NCBI GenBank assembly: GCA_041984235.1
Contig: JBHIYN010000015.1
Coordinates: forward strand, 1 to 64,000
Reading direction: 5' to 3'
DNA length: 64,000 nt
DNA from: JBHIYN01 sp041984235
Lineage (GTDB): Bacteria; Pseudomonadota; Gammaproteobacteria; Ga0077536
Shown piece after piece: positions 33,889-41,981 of the stretch. Under the pieces are notes generated by a model that searched no databases, was not told where the DNA came from, and saw only the letters and a program-made list of their open reading frames with translations. A program made the translations under genes and the position numbers. The first letter of the stretch is position 1. Every line of letters starts with the position of its first letter.

Positions 33889-35397
33889 TCAGCCCACCGT
33901 CACGGTGGTGAAGAACTGTTCGCCGCCACGGCGCACCAGCAGGGCGGCGGGACGCGCCTCGCGTTTCGCCGCGGCCAGTGCCTGCTCGGCGTCGTCGGCG
34001 TCGGCCACCGTGGCCTGGTTGACCTGCACGATGACGTCGCCGGGACGAATGCCGCTGGACTCGGCCGGGCTGCCGGACTTGATGCCGAGCACCAGTGCGC
34101 CGGACACGTCGCGGTCGATGTTCATCTGGCGGCGGGTTTCCGCTGACAGCGAGCCGAGCGCGAGGCCGAGGCCGAGCGTGTCCGCGGTCGCCGGATCGCC
34201 GGCCTTGCCGCCACCCGGGGTGACGCTCGCGAGCTGCTCGTCGCTGGCGTAGCGGTCGATGATTGCGGTCAGGCGCTGGCGGCGGCCCTGGCGCTGCACC
34301 TCGAGGTGCATCTTGCTGCCCGGCTCGGTGGCTGCCACGGCGCGGCTGAGATCGCGCGGCGCGGTGATGTCGGTGTCACCGAAGCGGGTGATGACGTCGC
34401 CGGCGCGCACGCCGGCGCGCGCCGCGGGACCCTCGCCGACGACCTCGGCGACCAGCGCGCCGGTGGCCTCGTCGAGGCCGAGTGCGGCGGCCATGTCCTC
34501 GCTGACCGGCTGGATCTGCACGCCCAGCCAGCCGCGCGTGACGCGGCCGTCGTCGGCGAGGTCGGCGACCACGCGCGCCGCTTCGCGTGCCGGAATCGCG
34601 AAGCCGATGCCGATGTTGCCGCCGTTGGGCGAGAAGATCGCGGTGTTGACGCCGATCACCTTGCCGGCGGCGTCGACGATCGGACCGCCCGAGTTGCCAC
34701 TGTTGATGGGCGCGTCGATCTGCAGGTAGTCGTCGTACGGCCCGTGGCGAATGTCGCGCCCGCGTGCCGAGATGATGCCGGCGGTGGCGCTGCCGCCGAA
34801 GCCGAAGGGGCTGCCGATGGCGACCACCCAGTCGCCGACGCGGGCGCTGTCAGAGTCGCCGAACGCGATCGCCGGCAGGCCGCCAGCCTCGACGCGGATG
34901 ACCGCGAGATCGGTCAGCGGATCGCTGCCGACCAGCGTCGCCGGCAGGGTGCGTCCGTCATGCAGGCGGACAGTCATCTCGGTGGCGCCGTCGATGACGT
35001 GATTGTTGGTTACGATGAGGCCGTCGGCGTCGATGATGAAGCCCGAGCCCATGCCCTCCGCGCGCGGCCCGGGACGGACGCCCTCGGGCGCCTGGTCGAA
35101 GGGCACGCCGAAGCGGCGCAGGAACTCTTCGAACGCGCCGCCGCCGAACGGCATGCCGCGGGCGCCGAGCGTGGCAATGCCGTCGACCGGCTTGGTCACG
35201 GCGATCTGGACCACGGCCGGGCGCACCGTCTCGATCACGTCGGCGAACTGAACCCGCTCGAACACCGGGCGCGCCGCCGGTTGTTCGACCGCGGCGCTGG
35301 GCAGGGAGGTCGCGGCAACGAGCGCGGCGACCGACAGTGGTGCGGCCACCAGGGCTGCGCGCCGCCAGTGGCCGGAATCGCGTAGCGCTGCAATCAT
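33889..35397 (-). CDS. DegP/MucD-type periplasmic serine protease
   Basis: A 502-residue HtrA-family protease-chaperone. A signal/anchor segment is at about 12-36; the trypsin-like domain carries His133 (TNNHVI), Asp163 (LTDLAVI) and Ser236 (NSGNSGGP); two PDZ domains follow at about 275-380 and 395-500. It degrades misfolded envelope proteins. AGGAG precedes the ATG. It diverges from an OmpR-type two-component system across 151 bases containing three GCATTA sites, so that system may control it, as CpxAR or AlgU/MucD-like pathways do elsewhere. MucD, DegP and DegQ cannot be told apart here. Confidence 0.92.
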   Translation of the reverse strand: MIAALRDSGHWRRAALVAAPLSVAALVAATSLPSAAVEQPAARPVFERVQFADVIETVRPAVVQIAVTKPVDGIATLGARGMPFGGGAFEEFLRRFGVPFDQAPEGVRPGPRAEGMGSGFIIDADGLIVTNNHVIDGATEMTVRLHDGRTLPATLVGSDPLTDLAVIRVEAGGLPAIAFGDSDSARVGDWVVAIGSPFGFGGSATAGIISARGRDIRHGPYDDYLQIDAPINSGNSGGPIVDAAGKVIGVNTAIFSPNGGNIGIGFAIPAREAARVVADLADDGRVTRGWLGVQIQPVSEDMAAALGLDEATGALVAEVVGEGPAARAGVRAGDVITRFGDTDITAPRDLSRAVAATEPGSKMHLEVQRQGRRQRLTAIIDRYASDEQLASVTPGGGKAGDPATADTLGLGLALGSLSAETRRQMNIDRDVSGALVLGIKSGSPAESSGIRPGDVIVQVNQATVADADDAEQALAAAKREARPAALLVRRGGEQFFTTVTVG

Positions 35398-35445
35398 GGT
35401 CGTCTCCTGGTCGATTGAACTGATGGGCGAAGCTTAGTCGGAGGT

Positions 35446-35487
35446 GCATTACGCGCGGCTTTCCGCGGCATTAATTTTTGGTAATGC
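35446..35487. promoter_or_regulatory. Three GCATTA half-sites between degP-like gene and two-component system
   Basis: GCATTA occurs at 35446-35451 and 35468-35473, and inverted as TAATGC at 35482-35487. The last two form a 6-bp inverted repeat with an 8-base AT-rich spacer, and GC-rich CGCG tails flank sites one and three. They lie 50-90 bases from both divergent starts. A binding region for the adjacent response regulator is a reasonable guess. Confidence 0.4.
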
Positions 35488-35548
35488 GCGCGCGGGCGCC
35501 GCGTTTCGCGATAATGGACCGGCATCAATCGAAGCGAGAGGTGTCGCG

Positions 35549-36223
35549 GTGCACGTGCTGGTGGTGGAAGACGACGCCGAGACGCGCGAGTTCGTCGTCT
35601 CCGGGCTGGAGCAGGCCGGGCACACCGTCGACAGTGCTGCCAACGGCCGCGACGGGCTGCTGCTGGCCACCACCGGCGAGTTCGACCTGGTCGTGCTCGA
35701 CCGCATGCTGCCCGAGGTCGACGGTCTGGCCATCGTGCGCACCCTGCGCGCCTCGGACATCCGCGTGCCGGTGCTGATCCTGAGTGCGCTGGGCGAGGTC
35801 GACCAGCGCGTCGAGGGCCTGCGCGCCGGCGGCGACGATTACCTGGTCAAGCCGTTCGCCTTCAGCGAGCTGGAGGCGCGCATCGAGGCGCTGGCACGCC
35901 GCACCGTGCCCGAAGGCCCCGCGACCACCCTCAGCGTCGGCGATCTGGAGATGGACCTCATCGCGCGCAGCGTGCGTCGCGGCGGCACCCCGATCGAGCT
36001 GCAGCCGCGCGAGTTCCGCCTGCTCGAATACCTCCTGCGCCATGCCGGCCAGGTGGTCACCCGCACCATGCTGCTGGAGCACGTGTGGGACTATCACTTT
36101 GACCCGCAGACCAACGTCATCGACGTGCACGTGAGCCGCCTGCGGGCGAAGATCGATCGTGATTTCGATCGCCCCCTGCTGCACACGGTGCGTGGCGCCG
36201 GCTACCGCCTGGCCGCCGAGTGA
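35549..36223 (+). CDS. OmpR-family response regulator
   Basis: A 224-residue response regulator. The receiver domain (1-115) has acidic pocket residues near 7-9, the phosphoacceptor Asp51 (LVVLDRMLP) and Lys101 (YLVKPF); the C-terminal winged helix (about 125-222) ends with the VDVHVSRLRAKID and TVRGAGYRL blocks. GTG start at 35549 with GCGAGAGG upstream. Its TGA stop overlaps the ATG of the histidine kinase by one base. It diverges from the DegP-like gene, so an envelope-stress role is plausible. Confidence 0.92.
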   Translation: MHVLVVEDDAETREFVVSGLEQAGHTVDSAANGRDGLLLATTGEFDLVVLDRMLPEVDGLAIVRTLRASDIRVPVLILSALGEVDQRVEGLRAGGDDYLVKPFAFSELEARIEALARRTVPEGPATTLSVGDLEMDLIARSVRRGGTPIELQPREFRLLEYLLRHAGQVVTRTMLLEHVWDYHFDPQTNVIDVHVSRLRAKIDRDFDRPLLHTVRGAGYRLAAE

Positions 36224-37620
36224 TGGCGAGCGCCGACCTGCGTCGCCGGCTCGGTGCGTTGCTGCGCACCACCACCTTTCAGCTCACGCTGTCCTACAGC
36301 CTGTTGTTCGGTATTTCACTCAGCCTGCTGACGATGTTCTTCTACTGGTCGACCATCGGCCTGCTGGTGCGCGAGACCGACGCCACGCTGAAATCGGAGA
36401 TCACCGGGCTGGCAGAGCAGTACATCGAGCACGGGCTGGACCGCCTGGTCAACGTCATCGCGCACCGCATTCGCACCGACGAGAGCGGCAACATGCTGTA
36501 TCTCTTCGCCTCGCGCGACAACCGGCCGCTGGCCGGCAACCTGCGTACATGGCCCGCGGTCGCGCCCAACAGCGAAGGCTGGATCGAGTTCGTGCACCAG
36601 CGCGGCAACGGCAGCGCGGTGCCGGCGCGGGGCCGCGTCTACCTCCTGGCCGACGGCCTGCAGCTGCTGGTGGGGCGCAACATCCGCCAGATCCAGCAGC
36701 TCGAATCCACCTTCAACCACGCCATGCTGGTGGCGCTGGCGCTGACCCTGGTGCTCGCGGTGGTCGGTGGAATCTTCATGAGCAGCCGGGTGCTGAATCG
36801 CATTTCGGCCTTCACCACGACGACCTCGGAGATCGTCGCCGGGCGGCTCGACCGCCGCCTGGCGACGCACGGCAGCGGCGACGAGTTCGACGTCCTCGCG
36901 CGCGACCTCAACCACATGCTCGACCGTCTCGAGTCGCTGGTCGCCGCGGTGCGCCATGTCTCGGACAACATCGCCCACGATCTGCGCACGCCGCTGACCC
37001 GCCTGCGTAACCGTATCGAGCTGGCGGCGCGCGGCGCGCCGGACGCGCTGCGCGGCGAGCTCGAGGCGGGCGTCGCCGAAGCCGACGCCCTGCTGGCGAC
37101 GTTCTCCGCGCTGCTGCGCATCGCGCGCATCGAGTCGGGCAGCTACGCGGCGAGCCTGGAGAGCGTGGCGCTGGAGACCCTGCTCGGCGACGCCGTGGAG
37201 CTGTACCAGGGCATCGCCCAGGAGCGCGATCTCGTGCTCGTCAGCGACTGCGATCCCGGGCTCGCCATCACCGGCGATCGCAACCTCGTGTTCCAGGCCG
37301 TCGCCAACCTGATCGACAACGCGATCAAGTTCTCGCCCGATGGCGGCGCGGTGGCGGTCGACGCGCACCGCGAGGGCGACAGTGCGGTACTCAGCGTAAG
37401 CGATGCCGGGCCCGGGATTCCCGCTGTCGAGCGCGAGCGCGTGACCCAGCGATTCGCGCGGCTGGACCAGAGTCGCTCGCTGCCGGGCAGTGGTCTCGGC
37501 CTCAGCCTGGTCAAGGCGGTTGCCGAGCTCCACGGCGGCAGCCTGGTGTTTGCCGACAACGCGCCCGGCCTGCGCGCGATACTGCGCCTGCCGCTCAGCG
37601 ATCCGGCGCTGCGCCCGTGA
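36223..37620 (+). CDS. Two-component sensor histidine kinase
   Basis: A 465-residue membrane kinase. Transmembrane segments lie at about 23-45 and 166-188 with a periplasmic region of about 120 residues between them; HAMP at about 188-240; DHp box with His252 (NIAHDLRTPLTR); ATP-binding domain with N box (LIDNAIKF), DAGPGIP and GSGLGLSLV. The start codon shares one base with the regulator's stop (TGATG), so the pair is translationally coupled. The 3' end overlaps a convergent amidotransferase gene by 26 bases. The signal is unknown. Confidence 0.92.
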   Translation: MASADLRRRLGALLRTTTFQLTLSYSLLFGISLSLLTMFFYWSTIGLLVRETDATLKSEITGLAEQYIEHGLDRLVNVIAHRIRTDESGNMLYLFASRDNRPLAGNLRTWPAVAPNSEGWIEFVHQRGNGSAVPARGRVYLLADGLQLLVGRNIRQIQQLESTFNHAMLVALALTLVLAVVGGIFMSSRVLNRISAFTTTTSEIVAGRLDRRLATHGSGDEFDVLARDLNHMLDRLESLVAAVRHVSDNIAHDLRTPLTRLRNRIELAARGAPDALRGELEAGVAEADALLATFSALLRIARIESGSYAASLESVALETLLGDAVELYQGIAQERDLVLVSDCDPGLAITGDRNLVFQAVANLIDNAIKFSPDGGAVAVDAHREGDSAVLSVSDAGPGIPAVERERVTQRFARLDQSRSLPGSGLGLSLVKAVAELHGGSLVFADNAPGLRAILRLPLSDPALRP

Positions 37621-38335
37621 AGGCGTGTCTGCGCCAGTTGTCCCACAGCCGGCGTGCCTGGGCATTGAAGCCGGCCATGTGCGCCGCGGCGGCAGCGCGG
37701 AACGTGTCGGCGCCAGCGGGGCCCAGGGTGGCGGCCAGCGACGCACGGTAGGCCGGGATCGCGGCCCAGTCGTCGACCGTGCTGTCGATCACCTCGACGT
37801 GAAACTGGAAGCTGAAGGCGTGCTCACCGCAGGCCAGGGCCTGCACCGCGCAGGCCGGCGAGGTGGCCAGCACGCCGGTCCCCGGCGGCGGCCGCAGGAC
37901 CTCGGCGCCGTGCCACTGCAGGCAGGGGAAGCGCGGCGCGGCGCCGGCGAAGAACGGATGGGCGCGGCCTTGCGCGGTGAGTTCGACCTCGAGTACCCCG
38001 ACCTCGGCCGATACCGCGCGGCCGACCTCGCCGCCGAGTGCCGCGGCGAGCAGCTGGTGACCCAGGCACACGCCGAGAAACGGCCGCGTCGTCTGTTCGA
38101 CCCAGTGCCGGATGAAGGCCTTCTCTGCCGCCAGCCACGGATGCGCGTCTTCCTCCCACACGTCCATGGGCCCGCCCATGACGATCAGCGCGGCATAGCC
38201 GGCCGCATCGGGCAGCGCTTCGCCGGCGTCGAGCTCGACGGTATCCCAGGTGATGCCTGCCTCGCGCATGAACTCGCGAAAGATGCCGGGGTGCTCGACG
38301 TCGACGTGTTGCAGCACGAGAAAGCGTTCGTTCAT
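37595..38335 (-). CDS. Type 1 glutamine amidotransferase-like protein (second of a pair)
   Basis: A 246-residue class I GATase-like protein. The nucleophile motif is GVCLGHQ, and the FQFHVEV segment carries the catalytic His and Glu, so hydrolysis of glutamine or a gamma-glutamyl amide is possible. It is a stand-alone domain as in PuuD/GuaA-like gamma-glutamyl hydrolases. Its ATG overlaps the stop of the upstream amidotransferase by four bases. The 3' end overlaps the histidine kinase gene by 26 bases on the opposite strand. Partner synthase not visible. Confidence 0.82.
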   Translation of the reverse strand: MNERFLVLQHVDVEHPGIFREFMREAGITWDTVELDAGEALPDAAGYAALIVMGGPMDVWEEDAHPWLAAEKAFIRHWVEQTTRPFLGVCLGHQLLAAALGGEVGRAVSAEVGVLEVELTAQGRAHPFFAGAAPRFPCLQWHGAEVLRPPPGTGVLATSPACAVQALACGEHAFSFQFHVEVIDSTVDDWAAIPAYRASLAATLGPAGADTFRAAAAAHMAGFNAQARRLWDNWRRHAFTGAAPDR

Positions 38336-39078
38336 GCGGGGTCCTTGAGGGGGATGCCGAGGAAGCGGCAGATCCAGGTGCGTACGCGCAGGTTGTCATG
38401 GGGGCCGCGCAGCGACTCGCGCGCCGCGGCCACGCACGTGGAAGGCAACACGTCCTCGCGGCGCGCGATCAGCGCGGCGAGGTAGTCCGGCTCGAATTCC
38501 GGGTGGCCCTGGATGCCGAGCACGCGCGGCGCGTAGCGCACGATGAAATTCGCGCAATGCGCGCTGGACGCCAGCGGCACCGCGCCGGCGGGCAGGGCGA
38601 CCAGCTGGTCCTGGTGGATGACCGGCAGGCGCAACGCGCTGCCGGCCGGGTCCATCCACGGCTCGGCGGTATGCCGGATAGCGTAGGCCCCGATGCCGAG
38701 ACCCCAGCCCTGCGCCGCGCGCGCCACGCGGCCGCCGAGTGCCTGGCCGATGACCTGGTGGCCGAAGCACAGCCCGACCAGCGGACGGCCGCTGATGGCC
38801 AGCGCGCGCAGCGCCTGCTCCAGCGGCGCCAGCCACGGCAGGGGGTCGCCGGCGCCGTGGCGGCTGCCGGAGACCAGGTAGCCGTCGCACTCGCTGGCAT
38901 CGCCGGGCAGCTCGCCCGCGGTGACGTCGAACACTTCCCAGGCGAGGTTCGCGGCGAGCGGATCGAAGGCGCGCGCGAACATCGCCGGGTAGTCGCCGAA
39001 GCGCGCGACGAGCGCGTCGCTGACGTGATCGCACAGCAGCAGGCCGAGGCGGTACGGAGAGGCGGTGGCGGCGGTCAC
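38332..39078 (-). CDS. Type 1 glutamine amidotransferase-like protein (first of a pair)
   Basis: A 248-residue class I GATase-like protein with GLCFGHQ as nucleophile elbow, and HPEFEPDY (in GIQGHPEFEPDY) with the catalytic His and Glu. It is clearly homologous in layout to the next gene but differs throughout, so the pair is an old duplication. GTG start at 39078. The stop overlaps the next ATG by four bases. No glutamine-dependent synthase is adjacent; a role in gamma-glutamyl amide hydrolysis is inference. Confidence 0.82.
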   Translation of the reverse strand: MTAATASPYRLGLLLCDHVSDALVARFGDYPAMFARAFDPLAANLAWEVFDVTAGELPGDASECDGYLVSGSRHGAGDPLPWLAPLEQALRALAISGRPLVGLCFGHQVIGQALGGRVARAAQGWGLGIGAYAIRHTAEPWMDPAGSALRLPVIHQDQLVALPAGAVPLASSAHCANFIVRYAPRVLGIQGHPEFEPDYLAALIARREDVLPSTCVAAARESLRGPHDNLRVRTWICRFLGIPLKDPA

Positions 39079-39176
39079 GATGACGTCGATGGTAGCAGTG
39101 TGACGCGCGGCCCGGTATTGATCGCACGGGCGCCGGCGGAGATCATCGGCGGGTACTCGCTCACTGGGACGATGGC

Positions 39177-40247
39177 ATGAAGTTCGGCGTTTTCCTGCCC
39201 AACGGCAGCAACGGTTACATCCCCTCGGCCGGCTCGCCGGTGTATGCGCCGAGCTATGCGCACAATCTCGAAATCTCGCTCGAAGCCGAGCGCCAGGGGC
39301 TGGATTTCGTGCTCTCGATGATGAAGTTCCGCGGTTTCGGTGGCGACACCGGCTACTGGGACGCCTGCCTGGAGTCGTTCACCCTGATGGCGGCGCTGGC
39401 GGCGGCGACCGAGCGCATCGGCCTGTTCCCGTCGATCTCGATCCTCAGCCAGCATCCGGCCGTGGTCGCGCGCATGGTGGCGACCATCGACGACGTCTCC
39501 AACGGGCGCTGCGGGCTCAACATCGTCACCGGCTGGAACCGCGCCGAGTATGCGCAGATGGGGATGTGGCCCGGCGACAGTCATTACGAGCGGCGTTACG
39601 AGTACGCCGCGGAGTACCTGCACATCCTCAAGACGCTGTGGCGCGACGGGCGCTGCACGCATCACGGCGAGTTCTTCCAGCTCGACGACTGCACCGTCTA
39701 TCCGCAGCCGGCGGGTGCGATCCCGATCGTATGCGCCGGCCAGTCGCCGCGCGGCCGCGAGTTCGTTGCCGCCGCCGCCGATCACCAGTTCGTACTCACC
39801 GGGCAGTCCAACCTGCGCGCCGGGGTCGCCGACATCAAGGCACGCGCCGCGGCCAGCGGGCGCGAGGTCGGCATCTATGCGCTCTACCACATGATCCTCG
39901 CCGACAGTGACGCCGAGGCCGCTGACCTCGCGGCTGACATCGTGGCCCGCGCCGACCAGGGTGCAATTGCCAACATTCTCGCCAGTGCCAGCCTGGACAC
40001 CAACACCGAGGGCACCGCCGACCAGCTCAAGGCGGCCCTCGCGCAGGGCATAGAGGAAGGCAACATGGCCTTCATGGGGATCCCGGTCATCGTCGGCTCG
40101 GCGGCCACGGTGGCGGCGAAGATCGACGAGCTCTCGGTCGATACCGGCATCGACGGGCTGCTCTTCAGCTGGCCCGACTTCGTGCCCGGCATCCGCCGTT
40201 TCGGCGAGCAGGTGATGCCGCGCCTGGCCTGCCTGGACGCGGCCTGA
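39177..40247 (+). CDS. RutA-like LLM flavin monooxygenase
   Basis: A 356-residue luciferase-superfamily enzyme closest to pyrimidine monooxygenase RutA and FMNH2-dependent sulfone/alkane-sulfonate monooxygenases. It shares FGVFLPNGSNGY, FVLSMMKFRGFGG, ESFTLMAALAAATERI, VARMVATIDDVSNGRCG, IVTGWNRAEYAQMG and CAGQSPRG in order with RutA. RutA opens uracil's ring; none of RutB-F is adjacent, so the substrate is likely different, although a GNAT-nitrilase and hydantoinase-like genes lie 2-6 kb away. ATG at 39177; an ATG five bases earlier is out of frame. Confidence 0.85.
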   Translation: MKFGVFLPNGSNGYIPSAGSPVYAPSYAHNLEISLEAERQGLDFVLSMMKFRGFGGDTGYWDACLESFTLMAALAAATERIGLFPSISILSQHPAVVARMVATIDDVSNGRCGLNIVTGWNRAEYAQMGMWPGDSHYERRYEYAAEYLHILKTLWRDGRCTHHGEFFQLDDCTVYPQPAGAIPIVCAGQSPRGREFVAAAADHQFVLTGQSNLRAGVADIKARAAASGREVGIYALYHMILADSDAEAADLAADIVARADQGAIANILASASLDTNTEGTADQLKAALAQGIEEGNMAFMGIPVIVGSAATVAAKIDELSVDTGIDGLLFSWPDFVPGIRRFGEQVMPRLACLDAA

Positions 40248-40251
40248 GCGG

Positions 40252-40626
40252 CTAGCCCGTACCGCGTTCCCCCGGCGCCGCGTCGTCGTCCTCGACCGCG
40301 GCCACCGCTTCGTCGTAGGGCGCGGTGTCACCGTCGGCGGCCGCCTCGAGCTCGCTCTCGACGATGCGCAGCACTTCGCCGAGAAAGGCTTCGCGCCACG
40401 CCGCGCGCTCGGCGGCGACAGCGGCATCGGGGCGGTAGCCCTCGATCTCGTCCCGGTTGAGCAGACCCTTCGCGGCCAGCAGGCGTTCCATGGTGTCCAG
40501 CCGCTCGTGCAGCACGGCGGTCTCGCCGGCCAGGCCCATGACCATGGCCACGACCTTGTCGACGCTGGGATCGTCGAAGAACCAGGGGCGTTCGCCGCGG
40601 GCGCGGCGTTTCAGCCTGCGTGCCAT
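40252..40626 (-). CDS. Conserved-looking protein of unknown function
   Basis: A 124-residue soluble protein. It starts with a very basic segment (RRLKRRARGERPWFFDDP), continues with a helical, possibly coiled-coil part (residues about 20-75, LHERLDTMERLL) and ends in a Glu/Asp/Ala-rich tail. No domain is recognised. The ATG at 40626 lies 13 bases after the methyltransferase stop, so the two are co-transcribed. It may be an accessory of that enzyme; this is context only. Confidence 0.55.
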   Translation of the reverse strand: MARRLKRRARGERPWFFDDPSVDKVVAMVMGLAGETAVLHERLDTMERLLAAKGLLNRDEIEGYRPDAAVAAERAAWREAFLGEVLRIVESELEAAADGDTAPYDEAVAAVEDDDAAPGERGTG

Positions 40627-40639
40627 GACGCGCCCCGGC

Positions 40640-41821
40640 CTAGGTCCGGTTGCCGTAGACGAACCACAGCCCGCCGCCGCCGAAATCGCCGCCCTGGAAG
40701 ACTTTCGAGCGCTGTGCCTCGGCAACCTGGAAGGCGCTGGGAATGAGGGTCTCGAACTCCAGTGCCGGGTCGAAGCCGCCGCTGGCCGACAGCGCCGGCA
40801 GGTCGATCTCGTGCGAGCGCGCCCAGAACGGCTCGTTGTTGTTGCGCGTGTCCCAGTCGAGCATGAAGGCGTCGAACGCGTCCATGTTCTTGTACGGCGG
40901 GGTTTCGGCGTGGATCATCATGCCGCCCGCGCCGAGCAGGCGGCGGCACTCGGCGATGATGTTGTGAATCGCCCGCTGCGAAGTCTCGTGCAGCAGGATG
41001 TGGGAAACCACGAGGTCGAAGTAGCCGTCGTCGAAACGCGTTTTCTCGGCGTTCTGCTGCGAGAAGTGGATGCTGACGCCGAGGTCCTCCGCGCGCGCGT
41101 GCGCGTAGCGCAGCATCGGCGCGGCGACGTCGATGGCGTACACCTCCGCCTGCGGGAAGGCGCGCGCGTAGGGCACCGTGCTGTGACCGACCGCGCAGCC
41201 CATGTCGAGGATGCGCCGTGGTTTGAAGTCGGGGTCTTCGAGCTGCAGCCAGCGCACCACGCTGGCGCCCATGTCGTCGTTGTACGGACCCATCTGTCCC
41301 ATGGCATAAATGTGCACCGCGCGGTCATAGACCATGCCGGCGGCGGCATCGTCCACCGTCGCCTCGGTGTGGTAGCCACCGGGCTGGCAGTGGATGTCGA
41401 CGGCGGTGTGGTAGCGCGGTACCTCGAGCGCCGGGTCGAGCTCCAGCGAGCCCCCGGCCGCGTTTCCGGCGGCGCTGCGAACGCGCTCGTTGAGCGCGTC
41501 CAGCTCACGCTCCACCGGCATCTGGCAGGCCGACCACATCATCTCCTGGCTGGTGCGCAGCAGGGTGGAGAACATGCGGTAGTAGGGATCGACGCGCATC
41601 ACGTCGCGCACCTCGAAGCGGTCGCGCGGCGCGCGGCCGTGGCTGCGCTCGAAGCCCGGACGCACGCTGCGCTCGTAGCGTTGGCGGTTGCCGGCGTGCA
41701 CGTGCTGTACGAGATATTCCTTGTAAGCACGGACGAACTCCTGGCGCGCGAATTCGTCGTGGCTGGCGGGGGGCAGGGCGGCATGGGGGGCCTGTCCGCG
41801 GGTCGGGGCAGTGCTGCTCAT
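40640..41821 (-). CDS. SAM-dependent methyltransferase, class I
   Basis: A 393-residue protein. The first 190 residues form an unassigned N-terminal region; the Rossmann methyltransferase domain starts at motif I RILDMGCAVGHST (203-215), with an acidic loop after strand 2 (VYAIDVAAPML) and SHILLHETSQRA, and the last part is a conserved cap ending with a Gly-rich segment before NRT. The target is unknown; the large N-terminal part suggests a natural-product or small-molecule substrate. Divergent from the GNAT-nitrilase gene across about 160 bases. Confidence 0.8.
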   Translation of the reverse strand: MSSTAPTRGQAPHAALPPASHDEFARQEFVRAYKEYLVQHVHAGNRQRYERSVRPGFERSHGRAPRDRFEVRDVMRVDPYYRMFSTLLRTSQEMMWSACQMPVERELDALNERVRSAAGNAAGGSLELDPALEVPRYHTAVDIHCQPGGYHTEATVDDAAAGMVYDRAVHIYAMGQMGPYNDDMGASVVRWLQLEDPDFKPRRILDMGCAVGHSTVPYARAFPQAEVYAIDVAAPMLRYAHARAEDLGVSIHFSQQNAEKTRFDDGYFDLVVSHILLHETSQRAIHNIIAECRRLLGAGGMMIHAETPPYKNMDAFDAFMLDWDTRNNNEPFWARSHEIDLPALSASGGFDPALEFETLIPSAFQVAEAQRSKVFQGGDFGGGGLWFVYGNRT

Positions 41822-41981
41822 GAGGCGCTTCCTCGTCGCTCGCGGCAGGTCGGCCGCCCGTCGAGCCTACCACGCGCGCGGCCGCCCTTTGAATCGCCCG
41901 CACGCGGCATATCGGGCACGGGCGCGGATCCGGTACGCTACCCTCCGGGCCCCGACCACCAGCGAGTATCCGTCCCTGACC

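Noticed and set aside
39177..40247. True rutA in a rut operon
   Set aside because: None of rutB-F is adjacent and the neighbours are unrelated.
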